From Streptococcus suis (lineage in GTDB: Bacteria > Bacillota > Bacilli > Lactobacillales > Streptococcaceae): a DNA stretch of 64,000 nucleotides. A model generated the notes under the pieces. That model was not told the DNA's origin and searched no databases. It saw nothing but the letters and a program-made list of their open reading frames with translations. The translations under genes were made by a program, and so were the position numbers. Below, one piece after another: positions 28,386-37,795 of this stretch (positions within the stretch are counted from its first letter, which is position 1; every line of letters begins with the position of its first letter). The stretch lies in NCBI RefSeq assembly GCF_002960425.1, contig NZ_POIZ01000027.1:29835-93834 (forward strand). Direction: 5' to 3'.

Positions 28386-29370
28386 GGATGATTTTAGCTC
28401 ACTAGTATCAGAATTTTTACCCACTTGGCTCCGTCATCGTTGGCTGTTTTTAGTTAGCTACGGTCTTTTTGCCACGACAATTATGGCTTATAGTAGTCTC
28501 TTTGACATCGAGAGGGACCTGGTTCTCTATGCCCTCATCCTCCTTAGCATTTGTTGGCTCTTTGCCCTCCTCTGGGATTTTGTCAGGGAATTTTTCCGCT
28601 TTGGAAAAATCTGGCGTGGTCAGAAAGTAGCCACTGGTACAGCCAGTGAACGTTGTTTGCAGGAGAGAGTGGAGCGACTAGAAGTCCAAAACAAGCTCCT
28701 GCTGGAAAAACAACGTCAGGAACAGACAGAATTAGATGACTACTACACCCTCTGGGCCCACCAGATGAAAACGCCTATCGCAGCCAGTCAGCTCTTGGTA
28801 AAGGAAGTAGGCAGTAGTTCAGTCCGTCATCAGCTTGAATCAGAACTTTTTAAAATCGAACAATATACAGGTTTGGTCTTGAACTATCTCCGTCTACAGT
28901 CTTTCCATGATGATTTGGTTATCGAATCTGTCAATTTGGAAGAACTGGTCAGAAGTTTGGTCAAGAAATATTCCCTCTTTTTTATTCAGGCCAGTACCAG
29001 CTTGGACTTGGGACCGCTGGATAGGACAGTAAAGACCGACAAACGCTGGCTGGGTCTCTTGATTGAGCAGATTTTATCCAACGCCCTCAAATATTGTCAG
29101 GGGGGAACCATTTCGATTGCTCTGGACGGAGATGAGTTGGTCATTCGTGATACAGGAATAGGGATTGCAGAGAGTGACTTGGAGCGGGTTTTTGAGCGTG
29201 GTTTTTCAGGTTTCAATGGCCGCAGAACCCAGCAATCTTCGGGTCTGGGACTTTATCTCTCCCGGAAAATCGCTGCGGAGCTGGGCTATTCCCTCAAACT
29301 AAGCTCCAAAGTGGGTCAGGGAACAGAGGTGCGAATAGGTATCAAAGAAGTGGAGATGATTTTTGACTAA
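28378..29370 (+). CDS. Sensor histidine kinase, BceS (intramembrane-sensing) type
   Basis: 330 residues with two close membrane helices (about 18-68) and almost no extracellular loop, the mark of intramembrane-sensing kinases that take their signal from a partner ABC transporter. Catalytic motifs: H box in WAHQMKTPIAASQLL (His ~128), N box ILSNALKYC, and G boxes IRDTGIGI and GLGLYLS. The frame opens at 28336, but the ATG at 28378 overlaps the regulator stop, giving coupled translation. Confidence 0.9.
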   Translation: MNKDDFSSLVSEFLPTWLRHRWLFLVSYGLFATTIMAYSSLFDIERDLVLYALILLSICWLFALLWDFVREFFRFGKIWRGQKVATGTASERCLQERVERLEVQNKLLLEKQRQEQTELDDYYTLWAHQMKTPIAASQLLVKEVGSSSVRHQLESELFKIEQYTGLVLNYLRLQSFHDDLVIESVNLEELVRSLVKKYSLFFIQASTSLDLGPLDRTVKTDKRWLGLLIEQILSNALKYCQGGTISIALDGDELVIRDTGIGIAESDLERVFERGFSGFNGRRTQQSSGLGLYLSRKIAAELGYSLKLSSKVGQGTEVRIGIKEVEMIFD

Positions 29371-29372
29371 TC

Positions 29373-29386
29373 TTACAAAATTGTCA
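29373..29386 (+). promoter_or_regulatory. Candidate BceR-type binding site upstream of the ABC genes
   Basis: TTACAAAATTGTCA has the form TNACA-N4-TGTNA reported for BceR-like regulators, centred about 50 bases ahead of a TAGAAT (29431-29436) and some 85 bases ahead of the ABC ATPase start. No good -35 is seen, in line with activator dependence. Inference from pattern and context. Confidence 0.6.
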
Positions 29387-29466
29387 CGCAAATGAAAGCT
29401 AGGGCTATGGCAGACTGTCGGAGGATGGGCTAGAATGGGGGTAGAAAAAGAAAAGGAGGCAGTAAG

Positions 29467-30225
29467 ATGACACTTTTAGATGTACAACACGTTCAAAAAA
29501 TTTACCAAACCCGCTTTCAAGCCAGTCAGGTTGAAGCCTTGAAAGACATTCATTTTACAGTTGAAAAGGGTGAATATGTCGCCATCATGGGGGAATCTGG
29601 TTCTGGAAAATCCACCTTGCTCAATATTTTGGCAACCCTTGATAAGCCAACGCATGGCAAGGTCCTGCTCAATGGTGTCAATACAGAAACGATTAAGAGC
29701 AAGGAAGCTGCAGCCTTTCGTCGAGAGAAATTGGGATTTGTCTTCCAAGATTTCAACCTCTTAGATACCCTCTCGGTCAAGGACAATGTGCTCTTGCCTC
29801 TGGTTTTGTCTCGCTATCCGATTGATGAGATGAACAAGCGACTGGTTCATACACTGAATAGTCTAGGAATTGCGACCTTACAAGACAAGATGCCCTACGA
29901 GCTTTCAGGCGGTCAGCAGCAACGGGTTGCGGTGGCGCGTGCCATCATTACCCAGCCAGAAATCCTCTTAGCGGATGAGCCGACTGGAGCCCTCGACTCC
30001 AAATCAACGGCCACCCTTCTCGATATTTTTGAAAAAATCAACCAAGAGGGGCAAACCATTTTGATGGTAACCCACTCGACAGCGGCAGCTAGCCGTGCCA
30101 AACGGGCCCTCTTTATCAAGGATGGTATCCTCTACAATCAAATCTACCGAGGTGAAAGAAACAATCAGGAGATGTACCAACTGATTTCAGATACCTTGAC
30201 AGTCATGGCGAATCGAGGTGAGTAA
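29467..30225 (+). CDS. ABC transporter ATPase, BceA type
   Basis: 252 residues of the MacB/LolD-like ATPase class: Walker A GESGSGKSTLL (about 41-51), Q loop FQDFNLLDTLS, signature LSGGQQQRVAVARA, Walker B ILLADEPTGALD. Works with the large FtsX-like permease encoded next (overlap of a few bases) to detoxify and signal peptide antibiotics. AAAGGAGGC gives strong translation. Confidence 0.93.
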   Translation: MTLLDVQHVQKIYQTRFQASQVEALKDIHFTVEKGEYVAIMGESGSGKSTLLNILATLDKPTHGKVLLNGVNTETIKSKEAAAFRREKLGFVFQDFNLLDTLSVKDNVLLPLVLSRYPIDEMNKRLVHTLNSLGIATLQDKMPYELSGGQQQRVAVARAIITQPEILLADEPTGALDSKSTATLLDIFEKINQEGQTILMVTHSTAAASRAKRALFIKDGILYNQIYRGERNNQEMYQLISDTLTVMANRGE

Positions 30226-30226
30226 T

Positions 30227-32230
30227 ATGTTTGGACTAACCTTTCGATTGGCTCTGACCAATCTCAAAAAGAACCGCAGGCTCTATTTTCCCTATGCCCT
30301 GATGACCAGCTTGTCCACAGCCATTGCCTATATTTTCACTGCGCTTGCCTTTCATCCTGATTTAGGTCAGGTCAAGGGAGCCAATGGGGTAACCATGGTT
30401 TTGGGCTTCGGTATGATTGTAGTCATGTTGGCAGTTGCCATCATGGTCTTCTATGCCAATAGTTTTGTCATGAAGCAGCGGTCAAAAGAGTTTGGTGTCT
30501 ATAGTATCCTAGGCTTGGAGAAAAAACACCTTCTCTTGATGACTTTTCTAGAAAATCTAGTTTTTGCAGCCGGTACCATTCTGACAGGCTTGTTGCTAGG
30601 ATTGACCTTGGATAAACTATTCTATGCCCTCTTGCTGAAGACCATGCAGATGCCTGTGGTCCTGGCTTCAACCTTCCAGTTGAAGAGTCTGGTCACAGTG
30701 CTTATCTATCTCTTTGGGATTTTCGCCTTGGTCAGTCTATTTAATATTGGGAAACTGGGCTTGACCGACTCGCTCAAACTGGTTCAAGGTAAGAAGCGAG
30801 GGGATAAGAAAACTGGCTTCCTCTGGCTACAAACCCTCTTAGCCCTTATCCTATTGGGGTCAGGCTATGCCATTGCCCAGCTAGTGACCAATCCTTTTCA
30901 GGCGGTTCCGAGTTTCTTTGGTGCAACCTTACTGGTTATCTTTGGGACCTACCTGCTCTTCCAAGCAGGTGTTATCAGTCTCTTAAACTGGCTAAAACAC
31001 CGTCAGACCTATTACTACAAGCCTGAGAATTTTATTTCTGTATCCAACTTGATTTTTCGTATGCGGAAAAATGCTCTGGGCCTTGCGACCATTACCATCC
31101 TCTCAAGCATGTTCTTGGTGACCATGGTTGGAGGACTTAATATATACATCGGTGGCAAAGATTATATTGCCAATCAAAATCCAAATGATTATTCGATTGA
31201 TGTTGGAATGCAACCAACCACTTCAAAAGATCAAACGGTGAAGTGGGAGGAGTGGGCGGAAGCTATCTTAGAAGAGACGGATATTCCTGTTGAAAGTAAG
31301 GTAGTCTATCCTTACCAGCAAGCCTATTTTTCTGAGGTGACAACCCAGCAAATAAAATTTTTGACGGATGAAGAGGCCGCTGGTATGGATTTCTCTGATC
31401 GAGTGGGGATCGGTTTTGTCCTTGATCAAGCCAGCTATGAAAAGATGACAGGAGAAGCACTCCAGTTGGCATCTGACCAAGTGGCAATTTTTAGTAAGGG
31501 AGTCCAGTATCAAGCTGGTCAAACCCTCACCTTTGATGAAAAGGAGATGGAAGTTGCCCAAGTCTTGCCCAAGAATGTGACTTTAGGACATCTACCAGAC
31601 CATGGTTCCTTCCTTCTCAGCCAGTATCTGGTCATTGTTGTTCAAGACTTGGCTGTTTTTGAACATCAAGCTGAGAATCGCTATTATATGGGCTTTGAAA
31701 GCAGTTTATCAGAAGAAGAGCAGGTAGATAGCCATGAATCAGGACGTTTTGAAAGTGAGCTTTGGGAGTCCAATATATTACCGAATGGAACGAACTCCAT
31801 CATTCTGGCCTATCGTGCCTATGCGATGCGTGGTTTCTTCAGTTTTGCAGGTTCACTTTTCTTCATCGGCCTCTTGTTATCACTCATCTTTTTGATGGCG
31901 GTGGTGCTGGTGATTTACTTCAAACAGATTTCAGAAGGCTATGAAGACAGAGATCGCTTCGTCATTATGACCAAGGTTGGTCTGGATGAGGATCAGACGA
32001 GACAGTCCATTCGCAAGCAATTGCTGACCGTCTTTTTCCTACCTATCCTACTTGCCTTTGTCCATCTTGCCTTTGCCTACAAGATGCTATCATCCATTCT
32101 TTTGTCTATCGGCGTGGTTAATGCAGGGCTTATGTTGCAGGTGACAGCAGGCATCTGTGGTGGCTATCTCCTACTCTACCTAGTGGTCTATGCCATCACA
32201 ACACGATCTTACAAACAGATTATTTCCTAA
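30227..32230 (+). CDS. ABC transporter permease, BceB type (FtsX-like)
   Basis: 667 residues with about ten membrane helices arranged 1+... with FtsX domains near both ends (about 60-190 and 535-660) and one large extracellular domain (about 310-530), the region that gives peptide specificity in BceB proteins. A GTG at 30218 would add three residues; I prefer the ATG at 30227, which lies six bases after GAGGTG. The drug sensed cannot be read from sequence. A terminator closes the operon. Confidence 0.92.
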   Translation: MFGLTFRLALTNLKKNRRLYFPYALMTSLSTAIAYIFTALAFHPDLGQVKGANGVTMVLGFGMIVVMLAVAIMVFYANSFVMKQRSKEFGVYSILGLEKKHLLLMTFLENLVFAAGTILTGLLLGLTLDKLFYALLLKTMQMPVVLASTFQLKSLVTVLIYLFGIFALVSLFNIGKLGLTDSLKLVQGKKRGDKKTGFLWLQTLLALILLGSGYAIAQLVTNPFQAVPSFFGATLLVIFGTYLLFQAGVISLLNWLKHRQTYYYKPENFISVSNLIFRMRKNALGLATITILSSMFLVTMVGGLNIYIGGKDYIANQNPNDYSIDVGMQPTTSKDQTVKWEEWAEAILEETDIPVESKVVYPYQQAYFSEVTTQQIKFLTDEEAAGMDFSDRVGIGFVLDQASYEKMTGEALQLASDQVAIFSKGVQYQAGQTLTFDEKEMEVAQVLPKNVTLGHLPDHGSFLLSQYLVIVVQDLAVFEHQAENRYYMGFESSLSEEEQVDSHESGRFESELWESNILPNGTNSIILAYRAYAMRGFFSFAGSLFFIGLLLSLIFLMAVVLVIYFKQISEGYEDRDRFVIMTKVGLDEDQTRQSIRKQLLTVFFLPILLAFVHLAFAYKMLSSILLSIGVVNAGLMLQVTAGICGGYLLLYLVVYAITTRSYKQIIS

Positions 32231-32258
32231 ACTTGGGGTGACCCAAGTTTTTAATTTT
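32229..32258 (+). terminator. Terminator after the BceAB-type genes
   Basis: AAACTTGGG and CCCAAGTTT pair around GTGA and run into T-rich sequence. Confidence 0.88.
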
Positions 32259-32271
32259 TCCACTATTTTGT

Positions 32272-32336
32272 TTTACATACTAGTCACCTTGTGTTATACT
32301 ATAGGTACAAAGCTAATAGGTAAAACAAACTAGTGA
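32272..32336 (+). promoter_or_regulatory. Promoter and possible operator of the PadR operon
   Basis: TTTACA (32272-32277) and TATACT (32295-32300) are spaced by 17. ACTAGTCAC in the spacer and ACTAGTGAT downstream (about 32330) share the palindrome ACTAGT, a third ACTAGT-like GACTAGTC follows at about 32371; these may be binding sites of the PadR protein. Binding is inferred. Confidence 0.5.
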
Positions 32337-32407
32337 TAGAAGACAAAGAAAATCACTTTTATTTTTATCAGACTAGTCGGTATTACAAACTAAGGAGAGG
32401 AGAGCTT

Positions 32408-32725
32408 ATGAAAGAAACCCAGATGCTTAAGGGGGTCCTGGATGGCTGTGTATTGCAAATAATCAGCCAGAAGGAGATTTATGGTTATGAGCTGGTTCAG
32501 GAATTGCGAAGTCAGGGCTTTGAAAACATGGTCGGAGGGACAGTCTATCCCCTCCTTCAGAAGTTAGAGAAAAATAGCCTGATTTTTAGTCAGAACAAGC
32601 CATCGCCAGACGGGCCAGACAGAAAGTATTTTTATCTGACAGACCAGGGGAAGGCTTATTTAGAAGATTTTTGGTCTCAGTGGGCTGAGCTGGTTCAAAA
32701 GGTTCAGCGATTGAAAGGAGAATAA
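32408..32725 (+). CDS. PadR family transcriptional regulator
   Basis: 105-residue winged-helix regulator of the small PadR-s2 type: LKGVLDGCVLQIISQKEIYGYE, then GTVYPLLQKLEKNSLI and the wing with PDRKYFYLTDQG. The frame opens further upstream but the ATG at 32408 follows AGGAGAGGAG and gives the family start MKETQMLKG. It is one base from the next gene. PadR proteins usually repress their own operon until a toxic ligand is present. Confidence 0.9.
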   Translation: MKETQMLKGVLDGCVLQIISQKEIYGYELVQELRSQGFENMVGGTVYPLLQKLEKNSLIFSQNKPSPDGPDRKYFYLTDQGKAYLEDFWSQWAELVQKVQRLKGE

Positions 32726-32726
32726 G

Positions 32727-33521
32727 ATGAGCAAACAAATGGAATACCGCAAGCAGATTGAAGTGATTGAAAGCCAGTTGACCAAGGAAAACAAGGAGTA
32801 TATGGGCCGTATCAATGGCTATATGATGATTGCCTCTGTCTTTCACAGGCAGGAAGAAGCAGTGACTGCCCAGCTCTTATCCATTTACCAAGATGTTCTT
32901 GAAGCCCAAAAAGACGGGCTTTCGGCGGAGGATTTTCTGGGTAAAGATAGCAAGCAGATGGCGGACGACCTACTCAGCTATCTCCCACCCATTGGTTTTT
33001 CTGAAGTCGCCAATCTGAGCGGCCTCATGCTGGTCATCTATCTAGGTAGCCAATGGCTGATGGATTTTGCAGGGACAGGAACCATCTCCCTCAACTGGCT
33101 GGACCTGATATGCGACGCGCTACTTAGCCTCCTCCTCCCTGCTGGGATTTTCCTCATCATTCGCAGTCTGATTTACCAGACCAGCAAAATCAAGATATGG
33201 GCAAGCTTTCTCTGCATTCCCCTTCTTTTTCTTGTTATTTGCGGACTTCGTCTCTGGGCAATGCCCAAGGAACCTGACCTAGTCTTGACTGGCTGGGGAC
33301 TTCTAGTGCCACTCACCTTGCTCGGTCTCGCTCTGCTATTTTTCCAAAAGGAAAAATTAGTCCGCTATGTCTTTTTACCGACCTATCTCTTTATGATTGT
33401 TGGTGGTGTGGTAAATATGGTCATGACCGTTCCAGTTTGGCTCAATCTGATGTTGGTCATCCTTCCAGCCATGGCCTTTTGGATCGGAACTGCGATTTTG
33501 TTGGTGGGGAAAAGGAAATAG
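32727..33521 (+). CDS. DUF1129 family membrane protein
   Basis: 264 residues: a helical cytosolic N-terminus (about 1-85) followed by six to seven hydrophobic segments in pairs, as in DUF1129 proteins of Firmicutes. Function unknown. Encoded immediately after the PadR regulator, the usual pairing of a PadR repressor with a membrane protein it controls. No catalytic residues recognised. Confidence 0.75.
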   Translation: MSKQMEYRKQIEVIESQLTKENKEYMGRINGYMMIASVFHRQEEAVTAQLLSIYQDVLEAQKDGLSAEDFLGKDSKQMADDLLSYLPPIGFSEVANLSGLMLVIYLGSQWLMDFAGTGTISLNWLDLICDALLSLLLPAGIFLIIRSLIYQTSKIKIWASFLCIPLLFLVICGLRLWAMPKEPDLVLTGWGLLVPLTLLGLALLFFQKEKLVRYVFLPTYLFMIVGGVVNMVMTVPVWLNLMLVILPAMAFWIGTAILLVGKRK

Positions 33522-33705
33522 ATGGTATATTTTGGTATAATAGAGTGAGGTTTTTAGGGTTCGATTGATAGACTGGAAATAAGAAGTCACATTCGGCGCG
33601 TTATGCTAGCCCCTCGTGTCAGGTAAACTGCGGGGGTATTCTGATACTAGACTATATTTTGCCAATTCAGAGATAGTCTATGAATCGCTAACGAAAATAA
33701 ACCAT

Positions 33706-33734
33706 TTGACAATTGAATAAAGGGGTGCTATACT
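33706..33734 (+). promoter_or_regulatory. Promoter of the antitoxin RNA (RNA II)
   Basis: TTGACA (33706-33711), 17-base spacer, TGC-TATACT extended -10 (33729-33734). It directs transcription to about 33741 and onward into the shared terminator. Confidence 0.8.
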
Positions 33735-33740
33735 CTAAGT

Positions 33741-33808
33741 AATGATGATGAGAGTTCCAAAGGAACACAAAAAGCCCCCAACGTTGCAGCGTTGAGGGTT
33801 TTCTTTTT
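33741..33808 (+). ncRNA. Antisense antitoxin RNA of the Fst-type locus (RNA II-like)
   Basis: A predicted transcript of about 66 bases between a strong promoter and a terminator, the length of par RNA II of Enterococcus plasmid pAD1. Its TTCCAAAGGAACAC segment (about 33755-33768) carries CCAAAGG, the complement of CCTTTGG in the toxin mRNA 5' end, and GGAACAC, which pairs (one G-U) with GTGTTCT just before the toxin start codon. This is the arrangement of the par direct repeats, by which RNA II blocks ribosome binding. Transcription itself is not shown. Confidence 0.75.
33769..33808. terminator. Shared bidirectional terminator of RNA I and RNA II
   Basis: AAAAAGCCCCCAACG pairs with CGTTGAGGGTTTTCTTTTT with one mismatch; A and T runs on both sides allow use from either strand. 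Confidence 0.85.
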
Positions 33809-33840
33809 GGCTCTAAGCTTTTTCAAGCTATGCCCTAGGG

Positions 33841-33933
33841 TTATTTGTTGCGTGAGTTGAGCCAATACTCAAACAATGCTGTCAGGATAGATACCAGCAA
33901 AGGAGCAACAAACGTGATGATAAGTAATTCCAT
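33841..33933 (-). CDS. Fst-type type I toxin peptide
   Basis: A 30-codon gene not reported by length-limited ORF finding. The peptide starts MELLIITFVAPLLVSILTAL and ends EYWLNSRNK: a short charged start, one membrane helix with the family-typical central Pro (Pro11), and a polar tail, as in Fst/PepA1-type toxins that damage the membrane when overproduced. The ribosome-binding site GGGGGTGA lies 10 bases ahead of the ATG. It is expressed from its own minus-strand promoter and ends in a terminator shared with an antisense RNA. The stop is TAA at 33841-33843. Confidence 0.87.
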   Translation of the reverse strand: MELLIITFVAPLLVSILTALFEYWLNSRNK

Positions 33934-33947
33934 TTAGAACACTTCAC

Positions 33948-33968
33948 CCCCTTTCTATCCCAAAGGGG
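33948..33968 (-). promoter_or_regulatory. 5' stem-loop that sequesters the toxin ribosome-binding site
   Basis: On the toxin strand CCCCTTT at the very 5' end of the mRNA pairs with AAAGGGG, which contains the Shine-Dalgarno G run, around a seven-base loop. The pAD1 fst mRNA uses a similar 5' stem-loop to hold back translation until RNA II decides. Confidence 0.8.
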
Positions 33969-33975
33969 CAAGCAA

Positions 33976-34005
33976 AGTATATCAGAATAGCGATTGACCT
34001 GTCAA
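33976..34005 (-). promoter_or_regulatory. Promoter of the toxin mRNA (RNA I)
   Basis: On the minus strand: TTGACA (34005-34000), 18-base spacer, TATACT (33981-33976). Start predicted near 33969, giving a toxin mRNA of about 195 bases to the shared terminator. Confidence 0.8.
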
Positions 34006-34261
34006 TCGCTCGAATTCATCCCTATTTGCTTATTTGTAATCAGATTATAGTTCTAGCAAGAAGCACCCCTGTATGAACGGAATATCTAGTAAAATCGGAG
34101 ATAGAAGATGACCGACAGGAAAAAAGGCTGTTTCATATTACGAAAAAGCCATCAATACTCTCTAGGGTGAATACGAGGGTGAACAAATTACTAAAACAAC
34201 TCATTCCAAGGTTACAGAAACCTTATTAAATCAACATTTATAGACAACAAAGGAGTAAACC

Positions 34262-34498
34262 ATGACATTTGAAGAGATTTTACCAGGCCTCAAGGCCAAG
34301 AAAAAGTATGTTCGCACAGGCTGGGGCGGGGCGGAGAACTACGTCCAGCTCTTTGACACCATTGAGGTCCACGGGCAAAAGCTGGAGGCGACGCCCTACT
34401 TCCTCATCAACGTGACGGGCGAGGGCGAAGGCTTCTCCATGTGGAGCCCGACCCCTTGCGACGTCCTTGCGACCGACTGGGTAGAAGTTCATGACTAA
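34262..34498 (+). CDS. DUF2829 domain-containing protein
   Basis: A complete small protein of 78 residues: MTFEEILPGLKAKKKYVRTG, WGGAENYVQL, then a C-terminal FSMWSPTPCDVLATDWVEV. DUF2829 is found in phages and many bacteria; no function is established. AAAGGAG precedes the ATG, and the 3' end overlaps the following SDR gene by eight bases. The base composition (a GC-rich run, 34320-34470) differs from its neighbours, which may point to recent acquisition. Confidence 0.85.
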   Translation: MTFEEILPGLKAKKKYVRTGWGGAENYVQLFDTIEVHGQKLEATPYFLINVTGEGEGFSMWSPTPCDVLATDWVEVHD

Positions 34499-35189
34499 GA
34501 CAGCCCTCATCACAGGCGTTTCCAGTGGCATCGGACTAGCTCAGGCAAGGATTTTTTTGGAAAATGGCTGGCGTGTCTACGGGATTGACCAGGCCAGCAA
34601 GCCTGATTTGGCAGGCGATTTCCACTTTCTACAGCTGGACCTGACTGGCGATTTAAGCCCAGTCTTTTCCTGGTGCCAGACAGTTGACGTCCTTTGTAAT
34701 ACCGCAGGCATTTTAGACGATTACCGACCCCACCTCGATATTGAGGAGGATGAATTAGTTCGCATTTTCGCGGTGAATTTTTTTGCGGTGACAAGACTGA
34801 CTCGCCCCTATCTACAGCAAATGGTGGACAGACAGGCCGGTATCATTATCAATATGTGCTCCATTGCTTCTAGCCTTGCAGGTGGAGGAGGCTCCGCCTA
34901 TACGGCCTCCAAGCACGCTTTGGCAGGTTTTACCAAGCAGCTGGCACTGGACTATGCCAAGGACAAGGTTCAGGTCTTCGGCATCGCCCCTGGTGCAGTC
35001 CAGACAGGTATGACCCAGAAGGACTTTGAGCCTGGTGGCCTAGCGGACTGGGTGGCAGATCAGACCCCTATCGGACGCTGGACCCAGCCCAGCGAAATAG
35101 CAGAGCTGACCTTCATGCTGGCTACTGGCAAACTTGCCTCCATGCAAGGCCAGATTATCACCATTGACGGCGGCTGGAGTTTGAAGTAG
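34491..35189 (+). CDS. Short-chain dehydrogenase/reductase, probable 3-oxoacyl-ACP reductase family
   Basis: 232 residues with Rossmann motif TGVSSGIG (about 8-15), NTAG (~70-73, CNTAGIL), catalytic Ser in NMCSIASSLAG and YTASKHALAGF (Tyr-x3-Lys, about 141-145), and a C-terminal GQIITIDGGWSLK. NAD(P)H-dependent. The name 3-ketoacyl-ACP reductase would be a family default; the true substrate is unknown and this copy lies outside any fatty-acid cluster. It overlaps the DUF2829 gene. Confidence 0.88.
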   Translation: MTKTALITGVSSGIGLAQARIFLENGWRVYGIDQASKPDLAGDFHFLQLDLTGDLSPVFSWCQTVDVLCNTAGILDDYRPHLDIEEDELVRIFAVNFFAVTRLTRPYLQQMVDRQAGIIINMCSIASSLAGGGGSAYTASKHALAGFTKQLALDYAKDKVQVFGIAPGAVQTGMTQKDFEPGGLADWVADQTPIGRWTQPSEIAELTFMLATGKLASMQGQIITIDGGWSLK

Positions 35190-35201
35190 AAAGGAGCACC
35201 C

Positions 35202-35672
35202 ATGACCCCTACACAACTCTGGCAAGAATTTCTTGCCATCAACCCCCAAGCAGGTCCTGAGCCAGAGGCCTGGGCTTTTGGGGCGGAAGCTGATCGGCTG
35301 GCTGACTTGGTGGCTAGAGGCATAAAAACTTCGACCAGCTCTGCCCATGCCCTCTACGCAGTAGAGGGAGAAGAAATTCCAACAGCTGGTGGCTATGCCA
35401 TCATTCTGGACGGTCAAGGTCAGGCTGCCTGCATTATCCAGACCACCAAGGTCTATGTGACGCCCTTTTCCCAAGTGACGGAAGATCATGCCTATAAGGA
35501 GGGCGAGTTCCGTCAGGAAGGGGACTTGTCCGTTGTAAAAGAGAAAAGTTTGGCTCACTGGCGACAGGTCCATGAAGAACTTTTCACGATTTGGCTGGCA
35601 GAAGCAGGCCTGTCCTTCTCAGAAGATATGCTAGTCGTCTGTGAAGAATTTGAATTGGTTTACCCTAAATAG
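35202..35672 (+). CDS. ASCH domain-containing protein
   Basis: 156 residues. The ASCH fold (PUA-like, expected to bind RNA or nucleotides) is suggested by GIKTSTSSAHALYAVEGEE, then YAIILDGQGQAACIIQTTKV and VKEKSLAHWRQVHEELF. Such proteins may act on modified nucleosides or in translation control; nothing more specific can be said. AAAGGAG precedes the ATG, 12 bases after the SDR stop, so the three genes from DUF2829 on form one transcript. Confidence 0.85.
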   Translation: MTPTQLWQEFLAINPQAGPEPEAWAFGAEADRLADLVARGIKTSTSSAHALYAVEGEEIPTAGGYAIILDGQGQAACIIQTTKVYVTPFSQVTEDHAYKEGEFRQEGDLSVVKEKSLAHWRQVHEELFTIWLAEAGLSFSEDMLVVCEEFELVYPK

Positions 35673-35720
35673 ACCATTCTACTGGATGCAACCAACCTGT
35701 AGTTTGTTTTCTAATACTAA

Positions 35721-37232
<1,512 letters not shown>

Positions 37233-37240
37233 GTGATACC

Positions 37241-37786
37241 ATGAATTTTGAAGAAAAAACAATTGAGCGAAAAGAGATTTTCAAGGGGCATATCTTTGAT
37301 GTCGTTGTTGACGATGTCTTACTGCCAGATGGTAACACAGGCAAGCGTGAACTGATTTTCCACAAGGGGGCAGTATGTGTCTTGGCAGTCACTCCTGAAG
37401 GTAAAATGATTTTGGTTAAACAATACCGCAAGGCTATCGAGCGTGCTATCTATGAAATTCCAGCAGGTAAGTTGGAACTAGGCGAAGAAGATACGCTGGA
37501 AGATGCTGCCTTGCGTGAATTGGAAGAGGAAACAGGCTATACCAGTGACAAGCTGACCTTGTTAGCAGATTTTTACTCTGCTATCGGTTTTTGTAATGAG
37601 CGTATTCGCCTCTATTTAGCTGATAACTTGGTTAAAGTGGAAAACCCTCGTCCCATGGATGAGGACGAGGTCATTGAACTGTCTTATGTAACTCTAGAAG
37701 AAGCCTTGGAGCTTATCGCAAGTGGAGATATTTGTGATGCCAAGACCATCATGGCGGTTCAATATTTACAACTCATGAGAAAGTAG
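37241..37786 (+). CDS. Nudix hydrolase, ADP-ribose pyrophosphatase type
   Basis: 181 residues with a complete Nudix box: GKLELGEEDTLEDAALRELE followed by EETGY (about 77-101). Homologues hydrolyse ADP-ribose to AMP and ribose 5-phosphate; the preceding AIYEIPAG is typical of that branch. Eight bases after glmU and three ahead of the following gene's nominal start, so part of the same operon. Confidence 0.92.
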   Translation: MNFEEKTIERKEIFKGHIFDVVVDDVLLPDGNTGKRELIFHKGAVCVLAVTPEGKMILVKQYRKAIERAIYEIPAGKLELGEEDTLEDAALRELEEETGYTSDKLTLLADFYSAIGFCNERIRLYLADNLVKVENPRPMDEDEVIELSYVTLEEALELIASGDICDAKTIMAVQYLQLMRK

Positions 37787-37795
37787 GAGATGACA

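Larger units (their letters stand above)
33522..34261. other. Gene-poor interval between DUF1129 and DUF2829 genes
   Basis: 740 bases without any ORF long enough to stand out. It contains a TGGTATAAT element (33533-33541) that could start a transcript, a hairpin TAGACTAT / AGATAGTCTA (33648-33681) of unknown purpose, the Fst-type toxin locus (33706-34005, listed separately), and about 250 further bases (34010-34260) in which I see only the promoter-proximal sequence and ribosome-binding site of the next gene. Confidence 0.6.

Noticed and set aside
33588..33681. Possible small RNA after the DUF1129 gene
   Set aside because: A TGGTATAAT at 33533-33541 and a hairpin at 33648-33681 exist, but there is no -35, no T run after the hairpin and no recognised family, so I do not call it.
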